64,000 bases of DNA from Leptospiraceae bacterium (lineage in GTDB: Bacteria; Spirochaetota; Leptospiria; Leptospirales; Leptospiraceae), in contig JACKPB010000002.1 of the NCBI GenBank assembly GCA_024233875.1, positions 372,001-436,000 on the forward strand, written 5' to 3'. The notes under the pieces were generated by a model. It searched no databases, was not told where the DNA came from, and worked only from the letters and a program-made list of their open reading frames with translations. The number at the start of each line of letters is the position of its first letter. Position 1 is the first letter of the stretch. A program made the translations under genes and the position numbers. This document shows positions 1 to 8,251 of this stretch, piece after piece.

Positions 1-1
1 G

Positions 2-469
2 ATTTATGGACCGGTAGGAGTTCGGGAGGCGGTGGAGAGATTTATGAATGCAGCGTACCCGGGAACGGAAATCAATTTTCCTCTGGAATTTAGGGAAGTT
101 CAGGGAAATTTCAAAATAGGCAATCTGGACTTCCAACCTTTCCCGATCACTCACAATCCCGAAAGCCTTGGTTATAGAATCACCGATCGGGAGACTTTGG
201 TCTTTAGTGGGGACAGCGCTTGGGATCAGAATCTCTTTGCTCTAGTAGAATCCTCGGATCACACAATTTTGGAATTGAGTATGATCCGGAAGTCAGATGC
301 AAGTCATGTTTCCTTGCAAGATATTCTGGAAGAGGGTCGAATGTTGAAAACAGGATCTGTCTACTTTACCCATACCAATTCAAAAATCATAGAAATGCTC
401 CTCTCCTCTGAAATTGAATATTCATGGGAAATGCATGTATTGAGACAGGGGGATGTCATTCCTTTTTGA
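2..469 (+). CDS. MBL-fold metallo-hydrolase, C-terminal part (5' end outside window)
   Basis: The reading frame is already open at the first base of the window, so the start codon and the HxHxDH metal site lie upstream. The visible 156 residues fit the second half of an RNase Z-like metallo-beta-lactamase hydrolase. They show an IYGP turn near the left edge, a histidine in an ITHN strand, a metal-bridging aspartate in FSGDSAW, and a late FTHTN histidine. Spacing and order match the third to fifth motifs of the fold. The substrate cannot be told from this half. The 3' end overlaps the converging minus-strand gene by 14 bases. Confidence 0.75.
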   Translation: MYGPVGVREAVERFMNAAYPGTEINFPLEFREVQGNFKIGNLDFQPFPITHNPESLGYRITDRETLVFSGDSAWDQNLFALVESSDHTILELSMIRKSDASHVSLQDILEEGRMLKTGSVYFTHTNSKIIEMLLSSEIEYSWEMHVLRQGDVIPF

Positions 470-1856
470 ACCGTTTCAGGTTTTCATCTTCCCAGTCCTT
501 GTAAACGGATTCATATTTTTTTTGATTGGTTTTGTAATACGACTTCATTTCCTTGAAGAGAACTTCCCTGTCTTTTCCAAAAATAGATTTTGCAATTCTT
601 TCCGCTGAATCTTTTTCGAACTTTTCTCTTTCCTTTTTCTTTAACTTCAGGTGTGAATCACCCATAGGGGCAGATGAGCAGACTTCTGAATGATATTGGT
701 TGATTTTTTCTCTTCCATACTTTTCTTCGATGTAGAACCAAAACCAGAACATAGGGTGATACCCGAATTTTTTGCGGGCGGGTTGCTCATCCATGGAAGC
801 ATAGTCGGGTGGAAATTGTTTGGTATTCATCTTTTTATAGTTCTGTTTGAAAAGATAGCTCCTATAACCCGGATTGACAGTTGCAACTGCCCATTCAGCT
901 ATTCCCTCATTGAAAGCCATCCCCGGATAGAGGCTTTTTTTTCCGGTCAAGTTTGATTTTGTCAGACAACCATGTGCGAGGATGCTATGAGTCATTTCGT
1001 GAAGCATGACATTGAACTGTTCAGTTCTCTCTGCTAATTCAGTGTCAGAAGCCCGATTCAATACTTGATCATAGCTAGTTTTGCAGCAAACTACAATAAA
1101 TGCCCGATTGCCCCTACCACCTTCATGGGGTGGATTTTTTTCCTGAAGGAAACCATCGAATTCTTCCAGAGTCTCGAAGAATAGCACCGGAATAGAGTAA
1201 GATGTTTCAGATTGAAAGTCATTTTTGAGCAGGGAGACCAGCTTCCCGTAAACCAAAGAATCAAAGAAGATATCAATGAATTTCTCATATTCCTTTTTAA
1301 AATGAACTGAATACTTTCCTATCTTCTTTTGTTGTGGAAGATAGTCGCCTTCTTTGATCAGGAAAACTTGCTTTCCATTTTTTTCTGAGAGGTACATCCA
1401 TTTCCCCCATTTTTGATTCCACCATCTGCTCAGACTCGAAGAGTCGGGGAAATGGATCTCGCTCCTTTTTATCCATTGGTAAGAATAGTCTTTTCTCCAG
1501 GATAGGATCCTATGGGTTTGGTTCTTTAACGTTACCATTTCTCCACCTTCCCAGGCTAGGAATCCATCCAAACGTTCCCATTGCCAATTTCCTTTTTTCC
1601 AAAGGGAGACTTTCCCTCCATCGGGACCCAGATACTTACCTTTCCCCAGATTTTTAAAGTCAAGATCACAGCACTCAAGTGGGTAGGGGAAGTTTAGATT
1701 GTCCAACTCTTCCTGTGTAGTCGGAGTAGATTCAGGTAGAATGATTTCGGAAATGCTTACATTCCCTTTTTTTAAAGGAATAGTTTCTGTATCACGTGTA
1801 AGTAAGGATGAAGAAAGAAGTAATAGTAGGATAAGAAAGGAAATAAATAGATTCAT
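456..1856 (-). CDS. Secreted HExxH zinc-peptidase-like protein
   Basis: This protein of about 466 residues begins with a hydrophobic signal segment (residues 2-20), so it is probably exported. The centre of the catalytic region is HEMTH at about residues 286-290, followed some 30 residues later by EGIAEW, the usual spacing for a gluzincin with a downstream glutamate ligand (peptidase MA-like). The N-terminal half is rich in tryptophan and has short G-K-W repeats that look beta-rich. I start at the ATG at 1856 because a GGGTG sits just upstream; a GTG three codons earlier is possible. No specific family name or substrate is recognised. It is a single gene downstream of, and separate from, the two-component operon. 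Confidence 0.7.
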   Translation of the reverse strand: MNLFISFLILLLLLSSSLLTRDTETIPLKKGNVSISEIILPESTPTTQEELDNLNFPYPLECCDLDFKNLGKGKYLGPDGGKVSLWKKGNWQWERLDGFLAWEGGEMVTLKNQTHRILSWRKDYSYQWIKRSEIHFPDSSSLSRWWNQKWGKWMYLSEKNGKQVFLIKEGDYLPQQKKIGKYSVHFKKEYEKFIDIFFDSLVYGKLVSLLKNDFQSETSYSIPVLFFETLEEFDGFLQEKNPPHEGGRGNRAFIVVCCKTSYDQVLNRASDTELAERTEQFNVMLHEMTHSILAHGCLTKSNLTGKKSLYPGMAFNEGIAEWAVATVNPGYRSYLFKQNYKKMNTKQFPPDYASMDEQPARKKFGYHPMFWFWFYIEEKYGREKINQYHSEVCSSAPMGDSHLKLKKKEREKFEKDSAERIAKSIFGKDREVLFKEMKSYYKTNQKKYESVYKDWEDENLKRFKKE

Positions 1857-1931
1857 GACAATCACCCAATTTTTTTGTTACAGCAGATCTCAAGAATAGA
1901 ATTTAAGGAAGTAGTTTTTTAAAAAGAGGAT

Positions 1932-2633
1932 TTATTCTTCAAATTGTATCTGTCCTACCCATCGGTAGCCAACACTTCGAATCGTTTTGATTGCGGAGGC
2001 TCCCTCCTCACCGAGAATCTGTCTCAGTCGGACAATAGAATTGTCAATTGTTCGATTGGTGGGGAAGTTCTCCTCTCCCCAGATTCTATCCAGAATTTCG
2101 TCCCTACTGACGACCCTTTCTCTCTCTGCAATGAGTAATTTCAGTAGACCGCAGTCTCTTGCAGTGAGGGAGATTGGAGATGAATTTGGATGTTTGACCT
2201 CAAAGCTATTGAAATCAATAGTGAAGTCTCCGAAGTATGCTTTCTGGAAGTCAGATGCTTCCTGCCTTCTGTGGATTTTCAGAACATGGTTGATCCTCAA
2301 AAGAAGTTCTTTGAGGTGAAATGGTTTGGGAATAAACTCTTCTGCTCCCAATTCAAATCCCTTTAGTCTATCCTGAGCAGAAGCCATAGCTGTTAGAAAA
2401 ATGAATGGGGGAGGGGATGCTTTTTTGGAAATGTCTTTGACGAATTCAAAACCCGAACCGTCAGGAAGTCCGACATCCAAGAGAATTAAATCTATGAGAT
2501 TCTCTTCAAGGATCTCTCGTGCACCCGAGAGGTTGATTGCCGAACTGACCCTATAGCCTTCTCTCATCAACCTTTCTTCTAGAGTGGAACGCAGGCTTTT
2601 GTCGTCCTCAACCAGTAGAATATGCACTTTCAT
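1932..2633 (-). CDS. OmpR/PhoB-family response regulator
   Basis: A two-domain DNA-binding response regulator of 233 residues. The receiver domain has the acidic pocket E9-D10-D11, the phospho-acceptor D53 in LLLDVGLPDG, T81 and K103. The C-terminal winged helix (about residues 130-230) carries the OmpR-type recognition helix (TIDNSIVRLRQILG) and ends in the family GYRW turn. It starts four bases after the histidine kinase gene stops, with an AGGTGA ribosome site, so the two are one operon and very likely a cognate pair. The target genes are not evident from the sequence. Confidence 0.95.
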   Translation of the reverse strand: MKVHILLVEDDKSLRSTLEERLMREGYRVSSAINLSGAREILEENLIDLILLDVGLPDGSGFEFVKDISKKASPPPFIFLTAMASAQDRLKGFELGAEEFIPKPFHLKELLLRINHVLKIHRRQEASDFQKAYFGDFTIDFNSFEVKHPNSSPISLTARDCGLLKLLIAERERVVSRDEILDRIWGEENFPTNRTIDNSIVRLRQILGEEGASAIKTIRSVGYRWVGQIQFEE

Positions 2634-2637
2634 ACAA

Positions 2638-3552
2638 TCACCTTTTGGGAGTCCTGTCCGATGCTATCGGAAATCTAATCTTCACTTGAAAACCTGAGTC
2701 GGGTTTTGGGAAATGAATTTCGGCATCCATTTTTTTTAATAGGTTTTTGGAGAGAAAGAGACCAATTCCACTACCACTTCTGGAGTTGTGTCGATAGAAA
2801 AGTTTACCTATCTTAGAACGGTCTCCATCAAACCCTTTCCCGTTATCGATTAAATCAAGATTCACTTTTTGGTCGTGACTTTGGATTCGAATTTCAATTT
2901 CTGTGGCTTCCCCATGATGGTAAGAGTTTTCGATGAGATTTTTTATTATGCTCTCCAGAGCCCTTCTGTCACAGAGAATGAAGTCGGTAGATTCTACCTT
3001 TACACTCAGATTTTCATAATAATTCTGAAAAGGGAAAAGAATGTCTTCCGGTTTCAATCTTTCCATATAGAGCGATTCTTCCCGGGAGATGGAGGCCAGG
3101 TAGAGAGCCTTGTCCATTTGAAGCTCCAATCTACCCGCATCTTCGATCAATCTCTTGATCAATTTTTTATGTTCTGCTTGGGTGATTTCCTCTTCAAGAC
3201 TTTCTGCCTGCAATCGGAGAGAGGCCAGAGGAGTTTTCATCTCATGGGTAACTGTGGCAAAGAAATCCTTGATGACTTGGTTTCGTTTGATGTCCCGCAC
3301 TGACATCATGATGAGTGCCAGACCTCCGGAAGTCAGTAGTGAGAGAAAAAATGCTCCTTCAAGCTTTATCATCCTCTGTTGTTTTTCCAAATACTCCATA
3401 GCTTCTTGAGTGGTCCTGGTTCCTGAGGATTTTTGTAAAATGGCTATGCTATTTGCCTGTCGGATCCCCATCACCGCCCACCAAGTACCGATGGAAACTG
3501 AGAGCACCAGCCAGAGAATACCAATCACGACCCGACCTGAGATCTTTTGCAT
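2638..3552 (-). CDS. Membrane sensor histidine kinase
   Basis: A 304-residue sensor kinase. Two membrane segments (about residues 8-30 and 64-84) flank a short periplasmic loop of about 33 residues, too small for a folded sensor domain, so it may sense membrane state or a partner protein. There is no HAMP. The HisKA helix holds H103 in THEMKTPL. The ATPase domain has an N-box near N205/N209, DNGKG at 236-240 and SGIGLFL at 261-267. All key residues are present. It is the first gene of the operon with the response regulator, and has an AAAGGA ribosome site six bases before the ATG. Confidence 0.93.
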   Translation of the reverse strand: MQKISGRVVIGILWLVLSVSIGTWWAVMGIRQANSIAILQKSSGTRTTQEAMEYLEKQQRMIKLEGAFFLSLLTSGGLALIMMSVRDIKRNQVIKDFFATVTHEMKTPLASLRLQAESLEEEITQAEHKKLIKRLIEDAGRLELQMDKALYLASISREESLYMERLKPEDILFPFQNYYENLSVKVESTDFILCDRRALESIIKNLIENSYHHGEATEIEIRIQSHDQKVNLDLIDNGKGFDGDRSKIGKLFYRHNSRSGSGIGLFLSKNLLKKMDAEIHFPKPDSGFQVKIRFPIASDRTPKR

Positions 3553-3702
3553 GAGAGTCCTTTCCTTTCAGAATTCGAATCCATAGAATTCAAAATCTCC
3601 AAATTCTCACAAGATTTTTATCTATTTTATTTCGAATTCATCGGGAAACACGGATTTCCTCTCTATGGATTTTCCATTTGACAGAAAATTTCCCTGTTAA
3701 AC

Positions 3703-3715
3703 CCTAAACTTTAGG
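3703..3715. promoter_or_regulatory. Short palindrome in divergent kinase/efp intergenic region
   Basis: CCTAAA-C-TTTAGG is a perfect inverted repeat with one central base, in the 280-base spacer between the divergent histidine kinase gene and efp. A TTGACA at 3678-3683 lies nearby but has no well-spaced -10 box. It could be an operator for either gene, or chance in AT-rich DNA. Confidence 0.25.
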
Positions 3716-3832
3716 TTGTTTTCAAAGAGATTCAATCTTCCACCGGAGTTTCTGGATGGTCTCTCTACTTTTGAGAAAGGATTGCTTTTTGAATAGTCCC
3801 AAAAATGAAATTTTAAAGACCGGCAGGTAGGA

Positions 3833-4398
<566 letters not shown>

Positions 4399-4399
<1 letters not shown>

Positions 4400-4938
4400 T
4401 GGCGAAAATCATTCGAAAGAAGTCTCTCGGTGAAATCACAGATGTTCAGGAGATTCAAACTTTTTTGAGGGATTTTAATGTCACATTTGATCATTGGTCT
4501 ATCCCTTCTGAAGCCAGGGTTTACACAGAAAAGCAGGTTTTGACTGACTCTGAAAAAGAAAGTCTTTTGCAGACAGTAGAGAACCGTTTTGTCTATCTCA
4601 AAGAAACTATGGGATATAAGACAAGAGATCTGGTTGTATTGCATCCTGAAGTTCCGGGCATAGACGATATGCTAGCCAAGTTTGATAAGGTTCATTATCA
4701 TACTGATTTTGAAGTCAGATACATCATCGACGGATCCGGGATTTTCGGTTTTGTGGGAGAAAATGAGAAATTCCTTCTTCATGTAGAGGCATCTGATTTT
4801 ATTTCTGTACCGAAAAATATTAAGCACTGGTTCACTCTTGATGAGAAAAAGAGAATCAAAGCAGTCCGGTATTTCACCGACATGGCGGGCTGGGTTCCTA
4901 ACTATGTAGACGAAACTACTGAGATTGAAGACAGATAA
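4399..4938 (+). CDS. mtnD: Acireductone dioxygenase (methionine salvage)
   Basis: A 179-residue cupin that oxidises the acireductone intermediate of the methionine salvage pathway. With Fe2+ it yields the 2-keto acid precursor of methionine; with Ni2+ it gives an off-pathway product. The metal ligands are visible: H99 and H101 in HYHTDFE, E105, and H143 in KHWF. Length and motif spacing fit ARD. Its start overlaps the efp stop, and its end overlaps mtnB by 14 bases, so efp-mtnD-mtnB is read as one operon. The other salvage genes (mtnA, mtnC, mtnP) are not in the window. Confidence 0.93.
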
Positions 4939-5554
4939 AGAATTATCCTTACTCATCGAATATTCCCGTCAGTACTACATCAGGGGATGGATGCCGGCTA
5001 CAGCGGGCAATCTCTCTTTTCGGGGGGAAACAGAGGATTTGATTCGTATCACAGCATCGGGAAGAGACAAGGGTCGGCTTTCCGACCTGGATTTCCTTGA
5101 CTACTCTCTTTCTTCCCGATCTGCTCTCGATTCCCACTCAAATCTCAGGCCTAGTGCTGAGACTATCATTCATTCCACTCTCTATCAATTGGATTCTGGC
5201 ATTGGTGCCATTCTTCATGTACATACTCTGTCCTCCTGTGTCTTGGATTTTGGACTTTCCCGGGACAATCCTAAATTGGATGTTTCCATCCCAAATTTGG
5301 AGATTCTAAAGGCTTTTGGAGATTTCCGGGAAGAACCGGATCATTCATTTCTCTCTGTCTATAATTTTGGAAATGTCGAGAGCATTGCAGAGGTTATGAG
5401 AGTTGCCTATTCCCAAAACCCTCCTCAGGTTCCATTTTTCTTGATTCAAAATCACGGGATCACCGTTTGGGGAAAGGATGTTGAGTCTGCCAATAAGCAC
5501 CTAGAGGCAGTGGACTTTGTTTTGAAAGTCATGGAGAGAAGAAAAAATCTTTGA
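4925..5554 (+). CDS. mtnB: Methylthioribulose-1-phosphate dehydratase
   Basis: A class II aldolase-fold dehydratase of 209 residues, two steps before acireductone dioxygenase in methionine salvage. It has the zinc site HVH at 98-100 and H177 in QNHGITVWG, the PSAET motif near residue 79, and the N-terminal ATAGNLSFR phosphate loop. The best start is the TTG at 4925, lying inside the end of mtnD, since no ATG or GTG fits the conserved N-terminus. Other class II aldolase members (fuculose-phosphate aldolase, AraD) are less likely because of the direct neighbour mtnD. Confidence 0.9.
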   Translation: MKTDKELSLLIEYSRQYYIRGWMPATAGNLSFRGETEDLIRITASGRDKGRLSDLDFLDYSLSSRSALDSHSNLRPSAETIIHSTLYQLDSGIGAILHVHTLSSCVLDFGLSRDNPKLDVSIPNLEILKAFGDFREEPDHSFLSVYNFGNVESIAEVMRVAYSQNPPQVPFFLIQNHGITVWGKDVESANKHLEAVDFVLKVMERRKNL

Positions 5555-5597
5555 CATAGTCATCTGAGGTAGTCATAATAGTCATGAGAGGTGACTA
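5551..5597 (+). promoter_or_regulatory. Promoter and autoregulatory operator of toxin-antitoxin operon
   Basis: A TTGACA (5551-5556) and a CATAAT (5574-5579) are separated by exactly 17 bases, a strong sigma-70-type promoter that starts inside the last codons of mtnB. Three copies of TAGTCAT start at 5557, 5570 and 5579. The last forms a perfect palindrome, TAGTCA (5579-5584) with TGACTA (5592-5597), around a 7-base spacer. The repeats cover the spacer, the -10 box and the expected transcription start. This is the arrangement expected for repression by the Phd-like antitoxin or its complex. Confidence 0.7.
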
Positions 5598-5599
5598 CG

Positions 5600-5887
5600 A
5601 TGAATCAGCCCAATCACTACAATGTAGCCGAAGCCAAAGCTAGGTTCTCTGAGATCCTACAGAGGTCGATGACGAGCCCTCAGTTCATTTCCAATCGGGG
5701 CAGGGATGTAGGAGTCGTAATCAGTATTGAGTCCTACAAAAGATTGATAGACCGGGAAGAAAAAAGCCATCCCACCACAAAGATAAAAAACTTCATTCAA
5801 CTTTCCCTTTCTCTTGCAGATACCACAGACCTAAGTCTTGAACTCGACCCCAGAACTTCCAGAGACATTCCGGAATTGGGTGATTGA
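5600..5887 (+). CDS. Phd/YefM-family antitoxin
   Basis: A 95-residue antitoxin. The N-terminal half has the Phd/YefM DNA-binding signature (YNVAEAKARFSEIL, then a beta hairpin RDVGVVISIESYKRL). The C-terminal half is charged and probably disordered until it binds the toxin. I start at the ATG at 5600 because GAGAGG lies eight bases upstream; a GTG at 5591 is inside the proposed operator. It directly abuts the PIN toxin gene with no spacer, antitoxin first. It should both neutralise the toxin and repress the operon through the TAGTCAT repeats. Confidence 0.88.
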   Translation: MNQPNHYNVAEAKARFSEILQRSMTSPQFISNRGRDVGVVISIESYKRLIDREEKSHPTTKIKNFIQLSLSLADTTDLSLELDPRTSRDIPELGD

Positions 5888-6331
5888 GTGTCCTCGCTTT
5901 ATTTAATCGATACCAATGTTCTTTCTGAACTGACCCGAAAAGAACCCAACCCCAATGTATTGAAATTTATGGAGAATCTTTCGGAGATAGTGATCAGTGT
6001 TGTCACTCTAGAAGAAATTGAGTTCGGAATCCAAAGGTTGAAGACTAAGAAGCAGATCCATCTTCAAAACTGGTGGAATGCATTCCTGGAGATTCCACCG
6101 TTAGTCCTTCCGGTTTCGGATGAAATTGCCCGAATTTCAGCCAACCTGCGTGCAGGTGAAGATGCAAGAGGTCGTAGAGCAACCCAGGCAGATATGCTCA
6201 TAGCGGCCACCGCTCTTCATTCGGGTCGAACTTTGGTCACCCGAAATACAAAAGACTTTCAATTTTGTAATGTTCCTCTATTGAATTTGTTTTCGGAGGA
6301 TAGGGATGTCCTTCACTCCCCAACGGAGTGA
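5888..6331 (+). CDS. PIN-domain toxin (VapC/FitB type)
   Basis: A 147-residue PIN ribonuclease of a type II toxin-antitoxin pair. The acidic active site is complete: D8 in YLIDTNV, E43 in TLEEIEFG, D102 in QADMLIA and D123 in RNTKDF. These residues bind Mg2+ and typically cut tRNA or rRNA; the target here is unknown. It starts with GTG directly after the antitoxin stop codon. The Phd-like partner with a PIN toxin resembles FitAB/VapBC hybrids. The stop codon lies inside the right arm of a terminator-like hairpin. Confidence 0.9.
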   Translation: MSSLYLIDTNVLSELTRKEPNPNVLKFMENLSEIVISVVTLEEIEFGIQRLKTKKQIHLQNWWNAFLEIPPLVLPVSDEIARISANLRAGEDARGRRATQADMLIAATALHSGRTLVTRNTKDFQFCNVPLLNLFSEDRDVLHSPTE

Positions 6332-6335
6332 AGGA
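6309..6335. terminator. Bidirectional terminator-like hairpin between toxin and htpX
   Basis: A perfect 11-base-pair stem (TCCTTCACTCC with GGAGTGAAGGA) and a five-base loop straddle the toxin stop codon, in the 11-base gap between converging genes. A T-rich stretch follows on the plus strand (6341-6350). It likely ends both transcripts. Confidence 0.65.
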
Positions 6336-6342
6336 ACGAATC

Positions 6343-7233
6343 TTATTTTATAGAAGCGGATTGAAGAGCCCGAATTCGGTCTTCCAGGGGTGGGTGTGTG
6401 GAGAATAAAGAAAGAAATCCTTCTCTATTGGATATTTTTAATGAGGCTACAGATGCTCCTCTTTCATCCACTACGGAAGAGTACTTTCTCAGACGTTCCA
6501 GGGCTGCAATCATATTGTTTCGTCCGGCATACTTGGCTCCACCGAGGTCTGCCCGATATTCTCTCATTCTGGAGAAATAGGCAACAACCATAGTTCCCAG
6601 AATACTAAAAATGATGTCAAAAATGATTGTCACAATGTATTGAATGATAAAGTTGGGACCGCTGTTCTCATCATCTGATTTGCCAAAAGCTATCCCTGCC
6701 AGAAATCCTATGATTCTTGCCAGAAACATCCCGAAAGAGTTGACCACTCCCTGAATCAGAGTAAGGGTTACCATGTCGCCATTGGCAACATGCGCAATCT
6801 CATGACCGAGAACTGCTTCAACTTCATTCTCATTCATCTGATTGAGAAGTCCGGTGGAGACTGCAACCAAAGCATTGCTTTTGGAAGGTCCCGTAGCAAA
6901 TGCATTGACTTCAGGAGAGTGATAGACTCCTACTTCCGGCATAGGGATCCCTGCAGAGCTGGAGAGGCGTTGAACTGTTCGATACAGTCCCGAAAATTCT
7001 CCCCTCCCATCGATTTCCTGAACTCCCATTGACATCTTGACCATAGTCTTCGATAGAAATAGGGAAATGATAGCTCCGGTAAAACCCCAAACGAGACAAA
7101 AAACTGCCAATGCTCCGAGATTGATACCTTGGGCGAATATTAATTTATCCAGATTCAATAATCGAATGATCATTGTGATAGTGATCATTATCAGGAAATT
7201 TGTAAGAATAAAGAGACCAATTCTCTTTGCCAT
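6343..7233 (-). CDS. htpX: Membrane zinc metalloprotease HtpX
   Basis: An M48-family inner-membrane protease of 296 residues that degrades damaged or misfolded membrane proteins. It has two N-terminal membrane segments (about residues 7-27 and 38-60) and HEIAH at 144-148. A third zinc ligand is likely E225 in SRMREYRADL, after a second pair of membrane segments (about 158-182 and 196-220). The GAGGAGA ribosome site lies eight bases before the ATG. It stands alone, ending at the shared hairpin with the toxin gene. No heat-shock operator is seen upstream. Confidence 0.95.
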   Translation of the reverse strand: MAKRIGLFILTNFLIMITITMIIRLLNLDKLIFAQGINLGALAVFCLVWGFTGAIISLFLSKTMVKMSMGVQEIDGRGEFSGLYRTVQRLSSSAGIPMPEVGVYHSPEVNAFATGPSKSNALVAVSTGLLNQMNENEVEAVLGHEIAHVANGDMVTLTLIQGVVNSFGMFLARIIGFLAGIAFGKSDDENSGPNFIIQYIVTIIFDIIFSILGTMVVAYFSRMREYRADLGGAKYAGRNNMIAALERLRKYSSVVDERGASVASLKISNREGFLSLFSTHPPLEDRIRALQSASIK

Positions 7234-7402
7234 GTTTCTATTCTCCTCATTTTAGGATAAAATTTCTTTGTACAATTCTAAATATTTAGACAGTAGGATC
7301 TATTTACAGAGTTGAGTATCTGCAAAGATTCTCCCTGTTCTCTTTTTCCATTTAGACTAAAAATTTTGAGAAATTTCAGAAATCAAGTGAATCTTCTGAA
7401 AG

Positions 7403-8251
7403 CTAACCTTTCTTTCTTTTTTGCATGTAAAATTCAAAAATACTTTCTACTTCATTTTGGGAGACCCATTTTTTTTCATGAAAGAGCTCTAAAGCCAGTC
7501 CCAGAGTATCCATAGGAATATCCACACAGATTGAAATGAATTCCATATAACTGGGAATCTGACCCGTTTGAGAGATCTTGGATTCAATGTCCTTGATGAA
7601 AAAAGATGCAACCCTGAGTTGGACAAAAACTGCTGTATAGTTCTCTATGAAGGCCAGGAATTCTTGATCCGATTCTTTCTCAGCGAGTTCAACAGCGTAT
7701 TCATAAAGATCCATGTCTTTCGCTACTAATTTTTGAAAATCATTTCCGATTTCTTTGAGAAAATTCAATACCCTTTGAGAGGAAACAGTTCCGGCACTGG
7801 TCATAAGTTTCAGAAATGAGACATCCATTCTTTCAATGATCTGCCGGATTGCATCCGTATCCCGTGTCTGATTGAGAAGCTCCTTAAAGAGGATAGCTAG
7901 TTCAGCTTTGCTTAGGAATGCCCAGTAGTTGGAAAACAAATCAGGGGGATCTAAATTTGTCAGAACAGCTTTGTGATACTTTGTCACCTGGCAGTTGAAG
8001 AGTTCCATCAGTGCTTCTCTTGAAAACATAGGGTTCTGGAAAAGCCTTTTGACTGTATTTTCGGATGCATATTTCAAATAGTAGTCCAGGAGATAAGTAA
8101 ATCCTACATCTTCAAGGATTGCATTGGAAACCAGTATAGGTGGAGTTTTGTTGAGAGCCTCTTCTACTTTTTGAAAGTTTGGAATGAGGCTACTCATTTC
8201 ATTATCAAGAGCTATGAAATCAGGATTCTTTTTGTAATCCAAATCTGACAT
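7403..8251 (-). CDS. Helical protein of unknown function, coupled to permease gene
   Basis: A protein of about 282 residues without signal peptide or membrane segments and with no family I recognise. It is almost wholly alpha-helical in appearance, with short helices of the kind seen in HEAT-like or FliG-like folds, and is acidic and leucine-rich. The ATG at 8251 shares its A with the TGA stop of the upstream permease gene, so the two are translationally coupled. It may serve the permease or simply ride with it. About 150 bases without a gene separate its end from the htpX start. Confidence 0.7.
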   Translation of the reverse strand: MSDLDYKKNPDFIALDNEMSSLIPNFQKVEEALNKTPPILVSNAILEDVGFTYLLDYYLKYASENTVKRLFQNPMFSREALMELFNCQVTKYHKAVLTNLDPPDLFSNYWAFLSKAELAILFKELLNQTRDTDAIRQIIERMDVSFLKLMTSAGTVSSQRVLNFLKEIGNDFQKLVAKDMDLYEYAVELAEKESDQEFLAFIENYTAVFVQLRVASFFIKDIESKISQTGQIPSYMEFISICVDIPMDTLGLALELFHEKKWVSQNEVESIFEFYMQKRKKG

